Positions 51,303 through 60,273 are shown, counted from the stretch's first letter. The stretch is 64,000 nt of DNA from CANJIV01 sp046330225 (GCA_046330225.1 JAXLTD010000006.1:62001-126000); one strand, 5' to 3'. Notes: a model not told the origin generated them from the letters alone. Made by a program: numbers and translations.

Positions 51303-51800
51303 CTAGACCTCGCCGAGCAGCTCCGCCTTCTTCGTGGCGAACTCCTCGTCGGTCAGCACGCCGGCAGCGTGCAGCTCCGAGAGCTTCTTGATCCGCTCGA
51401 TGGGGTCGTCGGCGGCCGGAGCAGGGGCCGCAGCCGCGGGGGCCGGGAGCCCGACGCCCGACCCGTCGGGTCCGAACGCCTCGGGGCCGAACATCGCGAC
51501 GATCTGCTGGCGGCCGCTCGCGTCGGCGATCGTGGCGTAGGCAAACGAGGAGTGGTCCTCCGGGTCGAACCACACGGGGTAGCGCGAGCCAGGCTGCGGG
51601 ATCTCCACCCGCGAGACGGTCGTGGTCTTGTCGGCCTCGAACGCGGGCGTCCCGTCGAGCGGCTCGATCTTGAACGTCATCGCGACGCGCGGGTTGTCGT
51701 TGATCGTCGTCCCGGTGTCGCGGATGAGCGTGACCGTCCCCACCGCCTTGGTCCCGTGCTCCATGAGGTTCATCGCCTTCTTCTTCTTGCCGCCGAACAC
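51303..51800 (-). CDS. SHOCT-domain protein
   Basis: A 165-residue protein. Basic start FGGKKKKAMNLMEHG, a beta-rich domain (GTVTLIRDTGTTINDNPRVA; ISRV-type strand) with the pattern of ATP-synthase-F0-like or SLATT-type domains unclear, then an Ala/Pro linker and a C-terminal SHOCT motif (ERIKKLSELHAAGVLTDEEF). SHOCT is a short oligomerisation/binding module. Starts at a GTG behind GAGGAGG; TAGGGT (51836-51841, minus) could be its -10. Confidence 0.8.
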   Translation of the reverse strand: MFGGKKKKAMNLMEHGTKAVGTVTLIRDTGTTINDNPRVAMTFKIEPLDGTPAFEADKTTTVSRVEIPQPGSRYPVWFDPEDHSSFAYATIADASGRQQIVAMFGPEAFGPDGSGVGLPAPAAAAPAPAADDPIERIKKLSELHAAGVLTDEEFATKKAELLGEV

Positions 51801-51835
51801 GTGCGGGCCTCCTCGCCGTAGGGATCGGGGGCGAC

Positions 51836-51841
51836 CCTACC
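51836..51841 (-). promoter_or_regulatory. -10 element of the SHOCT gene
   Basis: TAGGGT on the minus strand, 35 nt before the GTG at 51800. Confidence 0.4.
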
Positions 51842-51904
51842 GGGCGGCGGGGCCGTCGCCAGCCCCGGCCCGGATGCGCGGCAGGACCCGGCGCGACGCG
51901 GCGC

Positions 51905-53056
51905 TCAGCCCGCCTCGAGCGCCGCGGTCAGCCCCGCCAGCAGCGCCGTGCGGTCCAGCAGCGACCCGACCGAGATGTGCTCGTGCTCGGCGTGCGCGCC
52001 GGCGCCCTCCGGCCCGAGGCCGTCGAGGAGCGGCGTGCCGGACGCCGCGACGAGGTTCGCCTCGCTCCCGCCGCCGGCCTCGCCCTCGTCGAGATCCAGG
52101 CCCAGCGCGGCGCCGACCGGTCGTGCCGCCGCCAGCAGCGCGTCGCTCGCCGCACTGCGCCGCCACGGCGGACGGTGGACGATGCCATCGACCGAGATGC
52201 CGACGCCGTCCTGCGCCGCCGCCCACGCCTCGAGCGCCCCGAGCGTGCCGGCGAGGTCCGCCTCCGACCAGCCGCGCACGTCCACCTCGAGCTTTGCGGC
52301 CGCGGGCACGACGTTCGCGGGTCCCTCCGCCACGATGCTGCCGACGTTGACGGTCAGGCCGCGCCCGGGCTCGGCGAGCGCGTCGGCGTGCAGCGCCGCC
52401 CGTGCGGCGTGGACGGCGGCGTTGATGCCCAGGTGCGGCTCGAGGCCGGCGTGAGCCGCACGCCCGGCCACCGTCAGCCGCGCCGTGGCGATCCCCTTGC
52501 GCGCCGTCTTGAGCGCTCCGCCCGGCAGCGGCGGCTCAAGCACGAGCACCGCACGCGCTTCCGCCGCCCACGCCGCCAGCCGCGCCCCGGTGGCCGGATT
52601 GCCGATCTCCTCATCGGGCGTCAGCGACAGCCGCACCCGCGGCGGCACCTCCGGGGCGACGGCGCGGCGCGCGGCCAGCGCCCACGCCGCCATCGCGAGC
52701 GACGCCTTCATGTCCACGACGCCCGGGCCCTCGGCGCGGTCACCGGCGACCGCGAAGGGCCGGGCGGCGGCGGTGCCGACAGGCCACACGGTGTCGTAGT
52801 GGGCCAGCAGGAGCACGGCCGGCTCCCCGGTGTCGACGCACAGGTGCGGCGCGCGGCCGCCGTCGTGCGACGCCAGGCGCCCGCCCTCGATGCGCAGGAG
52901 GCCCGGGAGCGCGGCGGCAGCCGCGCCGAGGGCCGCCCCGTCCTCGGACGGCGTCTCGAGCTCGACGAGCGCGGCGACGTCGGCCAGCATCGCCTCGGCA
53001 CGATCCTGGATCCAGGCGCGGGCCAGGCGGGCGATCTCGGCGGGGCCGGGAGGCAT
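51905..53056 (-). CDS. M20-family metallopeptidase (CPG2-like)
   Basis: A 383-residue di-zinc peptidase. Zinc ligands are His in LLLAHYDTVWPVG, the bridging Asp in GPGVVDMKASL and the Glu/Glu pair in SLTPDEEIGNP; the dimerisation domain contains GRAAHAGLEPHLGIN, and the last ligand is in the His-rich AHAEHEHISVGS. Closest in style to carboxypeptidase G2/ArgE-type enzymes. Its ATG (53056) lies 11 bp after the DUF202 stop. Confidence 0.9.
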   Translation of the reverse strand: MPPGPAEIARLARAWIQDRAEAMLADVAALVELETPSEDGAALGAAAAALPGLLRIEGGRLASHDGGRAPHLCVDTGEPAVLLLAHYDTVWPVGTAAARPFAVAGDRAEGPGVVDMKASLAMAAWALAARRAVAPEVPPRVRLSLTPDEEIGNPATGARLAAWAAEARAVLVLEPPLPGGALKTARKGIATARLTVAGRAAHAGLEPHLGINAAVHAARAALHADALAEPGRGLTVNVGSIVAEGPANVVPAAAKLEVDVRGWSEADLAGTLGALEAWAAAQDGVGISVDGIVHRPPWRRSAASDALLAAARPVGAALGLDLDEGEAGGGSEANLVAASGTPLLDGLGPEGAGAHAEHEHISVGSLLDRTALLAGLTAALEAG

Positions 53057-53067
53057 GGATGCGCCGG

Positions 53068-53445
53068 TCAGCCTTGGACGACCACGATCGCGATCGTCGC
53101 GAGGGTGAGCACCGCGGCGGCCAGCGCGAGCCCCGAGACCCAGGAGTCCGGGAGCGGCTCGAACGACCCGGCCCGCAGCGCCGCGTCGACCCGGCGCTGG
53201 CGCAGCCAGCCGAGCGTCACCAGCGCGAAGGCGACGAGCCCGAAGCCGGCGCCGACGAGCACATAGGGCCAGGTGATCGTCGCGTCGACGAGCTCGGGCA
53301 GGAGCCGCCCGACGCCCAGCGCCGTCGCCGTCGCGGCCAGGCCTGTGCGCCACCAGGCCAGCCAGGTGCGCTCGGCGGCGAGGTAGGTGCGCCGCGTGAC
53401 GTCGCTAGCCGGCGGCGAGCCTTCGGCATCGGTCGGTGCGGCCAC
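53068..53445 (-). CDS. DUF202 (YidH-like) membrane protein
   Basis: A 125-residue protein. The DUF202 signature TYLAAERTWLAWWRTGLAAT precedes three hydrophobic helices (VLVGAGFGLVAFALVTLGWL; GLALAAAVLTLATIAIVVV). Function unknown in bacteria; the domain occurs as a small membrane module. It is divergent from the flagellar operon and lies in a unit with the M20 peptidase. Confidence 0.88.
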   Translation of the reverse strand: MAAPTDAEGSPPASDVTRRTYLAAERTWLAWWRTGLAATATALGVGRLLPELVDATITWPYVLVGAGFGLVAFALVTLGWLRQRRVDAALRAGSFEPLPDSWVSGLALAAAVLTLATIAIVVVQG

Positions 53446-53485
53446 GGCGACAGGCTAACTGCCAGCTGCGACAGCGCCGCCGCAG

Positions 53486-53513
53486 CTCAACTCCTGGGCC
53501 GCCTGGCCGACAA
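53486..53513 (+). promoter_or_regulatory. sigma28-like promoter of the flagellar operon
   Basis: CTCAAC, 14 nt, GCCGACAA. It ends 8 nt before the GTG of fliS, which would make fliS leaderless. Compare sigmaD/FliA TAAA-N15-GCCGATA. Confidence 0.65.
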
Positions 53514-53521
53514 GTGAGGGC

Positions 53522-53896
53522 GTGAGCCACCCCGCGACCCTCGCCTACCGGGAGAGCAGCGTCCTGACCGCCTCGCCGGAGCAGCTCGTGGTCATGCTGT
53601 ACGACGGCGCGCGCCGATTCCTGCTCCAGGCCGGGCAGGCCATGCAGGACGGCGACTACGCCGCCGGCAACCGCCGGCTGCAACGCGCCGAGGCCATCAT
53701 CGACGAGCTGCTCGCCACCCTGGATCTCAGCACCGGCGCGGTCGCCGAGCAGCTGCAGGCGATCTACCTCTTCTGCCGCCGCCAGACCATGGAGGCCCGT
53801 GTCGAGCGCGATCCGAAGCGGCTCGAGCAGGTTTCGGAGCTCCTCGGGGAGCTGCGTGACGCATGGCATCAGATCGCGACCTCCGCGGCCGCCTGA
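53522..53896 (+). CDS. fliS: flagellar secretion chaperone FliS
   Basis: A 124-residue four-helix protein: YRESSVLTASPEQLVVMLYD and GARRFLLQAGQAMQDGDYAA, then RRLQRAEAIIDELLATLD, match FliS, the flagellin-binding chaperone. It heads the flagellar operon and overlaps the next gene by 34 bp. Flagellin itself is outside the window. Confidence 0.92.
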   Translation: MSHPATLAYRESSVLTASPEQLVVMLYDGARRFLLQAGQAMQDGDYAAGNRRLQRAEAIIDELLATLDLSTGAVAEQLQAIYLFCRRQTMEARVERDPKRLEQVSELLGELRDAWHQIATSAAA

Positions 53897-54219
53897 TCCG
53901 CACCGCGGACCCGTACGCGGCCCTGGCCGACCTCGCCGAGCGCGGGTGCGCGCTCGCCCAGGCCGGCGACCTCGACGGCCTGGCCGCCGCCGCCGATCAG
54001 GCCGCGGAGCTGAGGGCTGCGCTGCCAGGGCGGCCCGACGCCGCGGCCGAGGCCTCGCTGCGGCGCGCCGCCGCCGCCCAGGCCCGGACGACCGCGCTGC
54101 TCGCGCAGGCGCGCGCCGACGCGCAGGGCGAGCTCAGGCGCCTCCGGGCGGGACGGCGGCTCGCGGGCGGCTACGCCGCGGGCGCGACGACGGCGCGCAC
54201 GGTCGACCGCGCGGGGTAG
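53863..54219 (+). CDS. FliT/FlgN-like flagellar chaperone
   Basis: A 118-residue, alanine-rich, all-helical protein starting inside fliS. Repeated heptad-type helices (LADLAERGCALAQAGDLDGL, QAAELRAALPG, LLAQARADAQGELRRLRAGR) and a terminal RRLAGGYAAG resemble FlgN/FliT chaperones that bind hook-associated proteins and sit next to fliS. Placement by context and composition. Confidence 0.65.
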   Translation: MASDRDLRGRLIRTADPYAALADLAERGCALAQAGDLDGLAAAADQAAELRAALPGRPDAAAEASLRRAAAAQARTTALLAQARADAQGELRRLRAGRRLAGGYAAGATTARTVDRAG

Positions 54220-54263
54220 CGGTGCCGCCGGCGCGCCGTGCCATCGGCCGGGCGTCCACCGCG

Positions 54264-54291
54264 TTCAAGAAGCGGGCGGCGCTTCCGAACA
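54264..54291 (+). promoter_or_regulatory. weak sigma28-like promoter upstream of flgB
   Basis: TTCAAG, 14 nt, TCCGAACA: same spacing as the better sites, but two changes in the -10 part. It lies ~90 bp before flgB. Confidence 0.35.
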
Positions 54292-54382
54292 CAGCGGGTG
54301 TCTCCCAGGGACGGGCGGCCTCCAACAAGTCCACGGATTGGACGACTGGACACGGACGGACGCCGGGCCGCCCGCCCCTGGG

Positions 54383-54757
54383 ATGAACTTCTTCGACGCC
54401 ACCGAGACCCTGCTGACGGCCGCCATGCGCGGGTCCTCAGCGCGGTCCACCGCCCTCACGTCGAACCTCGCGAACGCCGACACCCCGGGCTACGTCCCCA
54501 AGGACGTGGACTTCCACGCGGCGCTGCGCAGCGCCCTGGACGCGAGCTCGCCGGACGGGGCCACCGAGCGCCTGGACGGGATGTCCTTCTCGGCCCAGTC
54601 GCGCGGCTCTGGCGCGATGGCCGCCGACGGCAACGGCGTCGACACCGACATCGAGTCGGCCAACCTCGCCGAGAACGGGCTCGAGTACCAGGCACTGGCG
54701 AGCATCGCCCGGACCCGCCTGGAGATCGTGCGCATCGCCATGGGAGCGGCCTCCTGA
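54383..54757 (+). CDS. flgB: flagellar basal-body rod protein FlgB
   Basis: A 124-residue proximal rod protein. N-terminal AMRGSSARSTALTSNLANAD and TPGYVPKDVDFHAAL are the conserved rod/hook signature; the C-terminal helix NGLEYQALASIARTRLEIVR pairs with it as a coiled coil. The ATG at 54383 is chosen because it matches FlgB starts; upstream codons are non-conserved. TGATG junction with flgC. Confidence 0.93.
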   Translation: MNFFDATETLLTAAMRGSSARSTALTSNLANADTPGYVPKDVDFHAALRSALDASSPDGATERLDGMSFSAQSRGSGAMAADGNGVDTDIESANLAENGLEYQALASIARTRLEIVRIAMGAAS

Positions 54758-55200
54758 TGGGCATGTTCGACGCCATCGACGTCGCCGGCAGCGCCCTCAG
54801 CGCCCAGCGCCTCCGGATGGACGTGACCGCCGAGAACCTGGCCAACGCCGAGACCACCCGCGGCGCCGGCGGCGGGCCCTACCGGCGCAAGGAGGTCCTC
54901 CTCCAGGAGGCCGGCGGCGGGTTCGGCACGACGCTGGCCAGCGCGATGGGCACCGGGGCCGCGGCCGGCCCCGTCGGGGTCCAGGTCGCCGGAATCGCCC
55001 AGGACACCAGCCCGCTGCGGCAGGTGTACGACCCGGGCCACCCGGACGCCAACGCGCAGGGGTACGTCCAGCTCCCGAACGTCGATCCGGTGACCGAGAT
55101 GGTCGACCTGATCTCGTCCTCCCGGTCCTACGAGGCGAACGTCACCGCGATGCAGACCGCCAAGACGATGTTCTCCAAGACCCTGGACATCCTGCGCTGA
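54757..55200 (+). CDS. flgC: flagellar basal-body rod protein FlgC
   Basis: A 147-residue rod protein: AIDVAGSALSAQRLRMDVTA and ENLANAETTRG at the start, YVQLPNVDPVTEMVDLISSS and SRSYEANVTAMQTAKTMFSK at the end, all FlgC signatures. Start ATG overlaps flgB; a second ATG six bases later is possible. Co-transcribed with fliE. Confidence 0.95.
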   Translation: MGMFDAIDVAGSALSAQRLRMDVTAENLANAETTRGAGGGPYRRKEVLLQEAGGGFGTTLASAMGTGAAAGPVGVQVAGIAQDTSPLRQVYDPGHPDANAQGYVQLPNVDPVTEMVDLISSSRSYEANVTAMQTAKTMFSKTLDILR

Positions 55201-55565
55201 TGGCGATCCCGCCGATCTCCCCCGTGGGCGCCGGACTCAACGCGGCCAGCATGGGCCTCGGCCCCGCGGGCATCTCGGCGACGACGCCGGACTGGGCGAT
55301 CCCAGGCATCGGGGGCCCCGAGGCGGCCCAGGCCGTCGCGCCGCAGCACGGCTTCGCCTCGATGCTCGCCGACCAGGTGGGCCAGGTGCAGAACCTCCAG
55401 ACGCAGGCCGCCCAGAGCGCCCAGGCGCTGGCCACCGGCCAGACGAGCGACGCCAGCTCGGTCGTGATGGACATCGAGCGCGCCCGCCTGGGCATGCAGC
55501 TCGCCGCCCAGGTTCGCAACAAGCTCGTTGAGGCCTACAGCACGATCTGGCAGACGCAGGTCTAG
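55200..55565 (+). CDS. fliE: flagellar hook-basal body protein FliE
   Basis: A 121-residue protein. The disordered N-terminal part is followed by the conserved helical C-terminal domain: FASMLADQVGQVQNLQTQAA, then SVVMDIERARLGMQLAAQVR and KLVEAYSTIWQTQV. FliE joins the MS ring to the rod. Overlaps flgC by one base (TGATG). Confidence 0.93.
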   Translation: MAIPPISPVGAGLNAASMGLGPAGISATTPDWAIPGIGGPEAAQAVAPQHGFASMLADQVGQVQNLQTQAAQSAQALATGQTSDASSVVMDIERARLGMQLAAQVRNKLVEAYSTIWQTQV

Positions 55566-55567
55566 CC

Positions 55568-57076
55568 GTGGGCTACCAGCGCAACCTGCTCGCCAACCTG
55601 TCGACGAAGGGCAAGATCGCCCTCGCCGCGTCGGTCGTCGGGGCGATCATCGTCGCAATCCTGCTGTTCAACTTCGCCTCCAAGCCGAGCTACTCGACGA
55701 TGCTCACGGGCCTGGATCCGGCGCAGACCGGAAAGGTCACCAAGGCGCTGGACGCCCAGGGCATCGGCTACGAGATCCAGAACAACGGCACCGCGCTGGC
55801 CGTCGACTCCACCCAGGTGCCCCAGGCCCGGATCGCTCTCGCCCAGGCGGGGCTGGGCGGGTCCGGCGCCAGCACCCACCCGGGCTTCGACCTCGTCACG
55901 AAGCAGAAGCTCGGCGCCAGCACCTTCCAGCAGCAGGTCGCCTATCAGCAGGCCCTCGAGGGCGAGCTTGCCAGCACGATCGAGCAGATCGACGGCGTGT
56001 CGGCGGCCACGGTCCACCTCGTGATCCCGCAGGACCAGCTCTTCGCCTCCGAGACCCAGCCCGCGAGCGCGAACGTCCTCATCACCGGCGGCAACCTCGA
56101 CGGGAACGCGGTGCGCGGGATCGCCCAGCTCGTCACGAGCTCGGTGAAGGGCCTGAAGCTCTCGAGCGTGTCGATCACCGACGGCAGCGGGCAGCTGCTC
56201 TGGCCAAATGGCGAGAGCGGCGGGTCCGGCGGCGTCGCGATGAAGCAGGCCGCCCAGGCCCGCTACGACCAGATGCTCGAGGGACAGCTCGACACGATGC
56301 TCGCCACGACGGTCGGCGCCGGCAAGGCCTACGCCCAGGTGAACTCCGACCTCAACGTCGACGACACGAGCAAGGCGGCGCTCACCTACGCCAAGAAGGG
56401 CGTGCCGATCCAGGTCAAGAACGAGACCGAGAAGCTCACGGGCGGCGGCAGTGCCGGCGGCGCCGCGGGCGCCGGCGCCAACATCCCGGGCTTCGCGGCC
56501 GCCGGCGGCGCCGCGGGCGGCACCTCGAACTACAACCGCAAGACCGCCGACACGCAGTACGTCATCGACAAGTTCGTGACCCGGACCAAGGTGGCGCCAG
56601 GCGCCATCAACAAGCTTGACGTGGCCGTGGTGCTGGACAAGAGCGTCCCCGCGGCCTCGGTGACCGCCGTCAAGCAGGCCGTGACGAACGCCGCCGGGAT
56701 CCAGTCGGCCCGCGGCGACCGCCTCTCGGTCACGCAGGTCGCGTTCGCCAAGCAGCCGGCGCCGGCCACGGCCCCGCCGATCAACCCGATCGAGATCGGC
56801 AAGTACGTGCTGATGGGCCTGGCCGCGCTGCTATTCCTGTTCTTCGTGACCCGCTACCTCAAGCGGCGCGAGGAGGACGTGCTGGCCTCGAGCGAGCCGA
56901 CCTGGCTGCGCGAGATCGAGGCGCCCCGGCCCCTCGCCTCGTTCTCGGAGCCGGAGACCGAGCCCGTGCAGCTCAACACCGAGGGCCGGACGATGCGCCG
57001 CAAGCTCGAGTCGATCGTCGACCAGGAGCCCGAGCGCGTCGCTGCCCAGGTGAAGACGTGGATGTCGGAGGAGTGA
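55568..57076 (+). CDS. fliF: flagellar MS-ring protein FliF
   Basis: A 502-residue inner-membrane ring protein starting at GTG 55568. Two transmembrane helices flank the periplasmic part: KIALAASVVGAIIVAILLFN near residue 20 and IGKYVLMGLAALLFLFFVTR near 420. YccJ/FliF domain motifs include GLDPAQTGKVTKALDAQGIG and ALEGELASTIEQIDGVSAAT. The C-terminal tail (LESIVDQEPERVAAQVKTWM) binds FliG. Confidence 0.96.
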   Translation: MGYQRNLLANLSTKGKIALAASVVGAIIVAILLFNFASKPSYSTMLTGLDPAQTGKVTKALDAQGIGYEIQNNGTALAVDSTQVPQARIALAQAGLGGSGASTHPGFDLVTKQKLGASTFQQQVAYQQALEGELASTIEQIDGVSAATVHLVIPQDQLFASETQPASANVLITGGNLDGNAVRGIAQLVTSSVKGLKLSSVSITDGSGQLLWPNGESGGSGGVAMKQAAQARYDQMLEGQLDTMLATTVGAGKAYAQVNSDLNVDDTSKAALTYAKKGVPIQVKNETEKLTGGGSAGGAAGAGANIPGFAAAGGAAGGTSNYNRKTADTQYVIDKFVTRTKVAPGAINKLDVAVVLDKSVPAASVTAVKQAVTNAAGIQSARGDRLSVTQVAFAKQPAPATAPPINPIEIGKYVLMGLAALLFLFFVTRYLKRREEDVLASSEPTWLREIEAPRPLASFSEPETEPVQLNTEGRTMRRKLESIVDQEPERVAAQVKTWMSEE

Positions 57077-57080
57077 GCCC

Positions 57081-58145
57081 GTGGCCGACGCCGAGGCCGC
57101 CACGCTCGAGAGCTCCCAGCCGACCCGGGCCCAGCTGCAGCGGCCGACGCTGAACCTGTCGGGCCCGCAGAAGGCGGCGGTCCTGCTCGTCTCGCTGGGC
57201 GCCGAGAAGGCCAGCGCGATCTTCCGGCACCTCAAGGAGCAGGAGGTCGAGGCGCTCTCGCTCGAGATGGCCAAGACCCGCCGGGTGGCGTCGGCGACCT
57301 CGGCGGCGATCTTCTCCGAGGTGGTCGACACGATCCGGGCCGAGGACTACATCGTCGAGGGCGGCGTCGACTACGCCCGCGAGGTGCTCGAGAAGTCCGT
57401 CGGCGGGGACCGCGCCACCGAGATCATCGGGCGGCTCGCGGCGACGATCGAACGCCGGCCGTTCGAGTTCCTGCGCCGGACGCCGCCCGAGCAGATCTAC
57501 ATGTTCCTGAAGAACGAGACGGCTCAGACGATCGCCGTCGTCGTGGCGAACCTCCACACGACGCTCGCCGCCCACGTGCTGTCCGAGATGCCCCCCGAGC
57601 AGCAGGCCGAAGTCGCGCTGCGCATCGCCACGATGGGCGAGACCCGGCCCGAGGTCGTCGGCCAGCTCGAGGCGATGATCAAGGAGAAGCTGTCGAGCCT
57701 CGTGTCGCAGGAGTACGCCGCGGTCAGCGGCGTCAAGCCGCTCGCCGAGATCCTCAACCACGCCGACCGCCCCACGGAGCGCAACGTCCTGGACCAGCTC
57801 TCCGAAACCGAGCCAGAGCTCGCCGAGGAGATCCGGCGGCTCCTCTTCACCTTCGAGGACCTCATCAAGCTCGACGACCGCTCGATCCAGCTCGTCCTCA
57901 AGGACGTCGACCAGAAGGATCTCGCGATCGCGCTGCGCGGCGTGAGCGACGAGGTCAAGCAGCGGGTCTTCGACAACATGTCCGAGCGCGGCGCCTCGAT
58001 GCTGGCCGAGGAGATGGAGTTCCAGCCGCCGCAGCGGCGCCGGGTGATCGAGGAGGCGCAGGGCAAGATCGTCGCCGTCGTGCGGCGCCTGGAGGAGGCT
58101 GGCGCGCTGGTCATCAGCCGCGGCGGCGAAGATGACGTCGTCTGA
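57081..58145 (+). CDS. fliG: flagellar motor switch protein FliG
   Basis: A 354-residue switch-complex protein. It has the N-terminal FliF-binding domain (LSGPQKAAVLLVSLGAEKAS), armadillo-like middle (FEFLRRTPPEQIYMFLKNET) and torque-generating C-terminal domain (LFTFEDLIKLDDRSIQLVLK, NMSERGASMLAEEMEF). Charged residues of the C-domain are retained. It overlaps fliH by 14 bp. Confidence 0.96.
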   Translation: MADAEAATLESSQPTRAQLQRPTLNLSGPQKAAVLLVSLGAEKASAIFRHLKEQEVEALSLEMAKTRRVASATSAAIFSEVVDTIRAEDYIVEGGVDYAREVLEKSVGGDRATEIIGRLAATIERRPFEFLRRTPPEQIYMFLKNETAQTIAVVVANLHTTLAAHVLSEMPPEQQAEVALRIATMGETRPEVVGQLEAMIKEKLSSLVSQEYAAVSGVKPLAEILNHADRPTERNVLDQLSETEPELAEEIRRLLFTFEDLIKLDDRSIQLVLKDVDQKDLAIALRGVSDEVKQRVFDNMSERGASMLAEEMEFQPPQRRRVIEEAQGKIVAVVRRLEEAGALVISRGGEDDVV

Positions 58146-58728
58146 GGCCTACGCCTTCGGGCAGCTCGAGCCGGTCGCCGAGCTGACCGACGATCCCGTG
58201 GCCGCCGCCCGCGCGGAGGCCGACGCCATCCGCGCCCAGGCCGGACGGACGGGGTACGAGGAGGGCTACCGCGACGGACTCGACGCCGCCCGCGCCGATC
58301 TCGCGGATGCGACGCACGCCCTCCAGGCCGCCGCGGCCGAGATCGCCGAGCTGCGCGCGGCCGCCGCGGACGCGGTCGAGCGCGAGGCCATCTCGCTCGC
58401 CCTCGCCGTGGCCGACAAGGTGGTGGCGGGCGCGCTGGAGGCGAAGCCGGCGCTCGTCATCGACGTGCTCGCCGGCGCCCTGCGCGGCGTGACGGACCGC
58501 GAGCACGTGACCGTCCTGGTCAACCCCGAGGACCTGGAGACCGTCCGGGCGGCGCTCGGCGACGTGGGCGAGGCGCTGGGCGGCTTCGGCCACTTGGACG
58601 TGCAGGCCGAGCGGCGCGTCGGCCGCGGCGGGGCGATCGTGCGCACCGAGACTGGCGAGATCGACGCCACGGTCGCGACAAAGCTCGAGCGCGCCCGGGA
58701 GGCGTTCGCCCAGGAGCTGGCGGGGTGA
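58132..58728 (+). CDS. fliH: flagellar export apparatus protein FliH
   Basis: A 198-residue protein with an alanine/glutamate-rich N-terminal coiled coil (AARAEADAIRAQAGRTGYEE GxxxG-like) and a C-terminal FliH/VPS-type domain (EHVTVLVNPEDLETVRAALG; RVGRGGAIVRTETGEIDATV). It regulates the FliI ATPase. GTGA overlap with fliI. Confidence 0.88.
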   Translation: MTSSEAYAFGQLEPVAELTDDPVAAARAEADAIRAQAGRTGYEEGYRDGLDAARADLADATHALQAAAAEIAELRAAAADAVEREAISLALAVADKVVAGALEAKPALVIDVLAGALRGVTDREHVTVLVNPEDLETVRAALGDVGEALGGFGHLDVQAERRVGRGGAIVRTETGEIDATVATKLERAREAFAQELAG

Positions 58729-60158
58729 GCGCCCCGACGCTCGGCCGGTTCGCCGACGCGCTCGGCAGCACCGACCTGGCCCGCCGGCACGGGCGCGTGC
58801 GCGATCTCATCGGCCTCGTCGTCGAGGCGAGCGGGCTGGAGGCCGAGGTCGGCGAGGTGTGCCTGGTGCAATCCAGCCGCGCCCGCGACGCCGTGCCCGC
58901 CGAAGTCGTCGGCTTTCGCGCCGGGCGCACCCTGCTCATGCCGCTGGGCGAGCTCGGGGGCGTCGGCCCCGGCACGCGCGTGACGGCCACCGGCGAGCCG
59001 TTCCGGGTCCAGACGGGCCCCCACCTGCTCGGCCGGGTCCTCGACGGGCTCGGGCGCCCGATCGACGGCGGCCCCGCGCTCGAGCCCGGCGGGGAGTGGC
59101 GCCGGTCCGTCGCGTCGCCGCCCGACGCCATGGAGCGCCCGCGGATCACCCGCCGGGTGTCGCTGGGCGTCCGGGCCCTCGACGCCCTCGTGCCGTGCGG
59201 GGAGGGCCAGCGGCTCGGGATCTTCGCCGGCTCGGGCGTCGGGAAGTCCTCGACGCTGGGGATGATCGCCCGCGCGACGTCGGCCGAGGTCAACGTCATC
59301 GCGCTGGTCGGCGAGCGCGGACGCGAGGTGCGGGAGTTCATCGAGCGCGACCTCGGGGACGCGATCGAGCGCTCCGTGGTGGTGGTCGCCACCTCCGACC
59401 AGCCGGCCCTGGTCCGGATCGCGGCCGCCTTCGCGGCCACGACGATCGCCGAGTCCTTTCGCGACGGCGGCGCCGATGTGCTGCTGATGATGGACTCGGT
59501 CACCCGCTTCGCGATGGCCCAGCGGGAGGTCGGCCTGGCCATCGGCGAGCCGCCGGCCACCCGGGGGTACACGCCGAGCGTGTTCGCGCTGCTCCCCAAG
59601 CTCCTCGAGCGCTCCGGCACGAGCCCCGCCGGCTCGATCACCGGGCTCTACACCGTGCTCGTCGACGGCGACGACATGAACGAGCCGGTCGCCGACGCCG
59701 TGCGGTCGATCCTCGACGGGCACGTCGTGCTGACCCGGGAGCTGGCCCACCGCAGCCACTACCCGGCGATCGACGTGCTCCAGAGCGTGTCGCGGCTGGT
59801 CGACGAGCTCGTGACGCCGGAGATCCGCGACGCCGGCCGGGACGTGCGCGGCCTCCTGGCCGCCTACCAGGCCAAGGAGGACCTGATCTCGATCGGCGCC
59901 TACGAGCCGGGAACCGACCCGGAGACCGACCGCGCGATCGCGCTGCGTCCCGCGATCGAGGCGTTCCTGCGCCAGCGCCCCGACGAGCTCTCCACGGCGG
60001 AGGAAGCCGACGACGGCCTGCTCGGCCTCGCCGCCGCGCTGCTGCCGGAGCCGGCAGCGCCCGCCGAGGGCCACGCCGGGGTCGCCGAGGTGCCGGCGCC
60101 TGGGCTGGGCGGCGGCCCTGGGCCCAGCGCGCTGCCGCCGCTGCACTTCGCCGAGTGA
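58725..60158 (+). CDS. fliI: flagellum-specific ATPase FliI
   Basis: A 477-residue type III secretion ATPase from GTG 58725. Walker A is GIFAGSGVGKSSTLGM; the Walker B region reads GGADVLLMMDSVTRFAMAQR; catalytic Glu is in VALVGERGREVREFI. The conserved body ends near 440; the last ~45 residues (LLPEPAAPAEGHAGVAEVPA) are an Ala/Pro-rich extension not typical of FliI. No fliJ follows, unlike the usual fliH-I-J order. Confidence 0.95.
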   Translation: MSAPTLGRFADALGSTDLARRHGRVRDLIGLVVEASGLEAEVGEVCLVQSSRARDAVPAEVVGFRAGRTLLMPLGELGGVGPGTRVTATGEPFRVQTGPHLLGRVLDGLGRPIDGGPALEPGGEWRRSVASPPDAMERPRITRRVSLGVRALDALVPCGEGQRLGIFAGSGVGKSSTLGMIARATSAEVNVIALVGERGREVREFIERDLGDAIERSVVVVATSDQPALVRIAAAFAATTIAESFRDGGADVLLMMDSVTRFAMAQREVGLAIGEPPATRGYTPSVFALLPKLLERSGTSPAGSITGLYTVLVDGDDMNEPVADAVRSILDGHVVLTRELAHRSHYPAIDVLQSVSRLVDELVTPEIRDAGRDVRGLLAAYQAKEDLISIGAYEPGTDPETDRAIALRPAIEAFLRQRPDELSTAEEADDGLLGLAAALLPEPAAPAEGHAGVAEVPAPGLGGGPGPSALPPLHFAE

Positions 60159-60179
60159 GGCGCCGGCCGCCCACGCGCG

Positions 60180-60205
60180 GCGCGCGGGCCCTCAAGCCCG
60201 CGCGC
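60180..60205 (+). terminator. hairpin at the end of the fli operon
   Basis: GCGCGCGGGC and GCCCGCGCGC form a 10-bp stem with the loop CCTCAA, 22 bp after the fliI stop. The loop overlaps the -35 element of the mcp promoter. Confidence 0.5.
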
Positions 60206-60218
60206 ACGATGCCGACTA
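60191..60218 (+). promoter_or_regulatory. sigma28-like promoter of the chemoreceptor gene
   Basis: CTCAAG, 14 nt, GCCGACTA: the best match to sigmaD/FliA (TCAA-N15-GCCGACTA). Confidence 0.7.
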
Positions 60219-60273
60219 CCCGGCCTGCCCGCCACCCGGCGCGGCGGCAAGCCCCCCCGGCTCGAGGAGTCCC

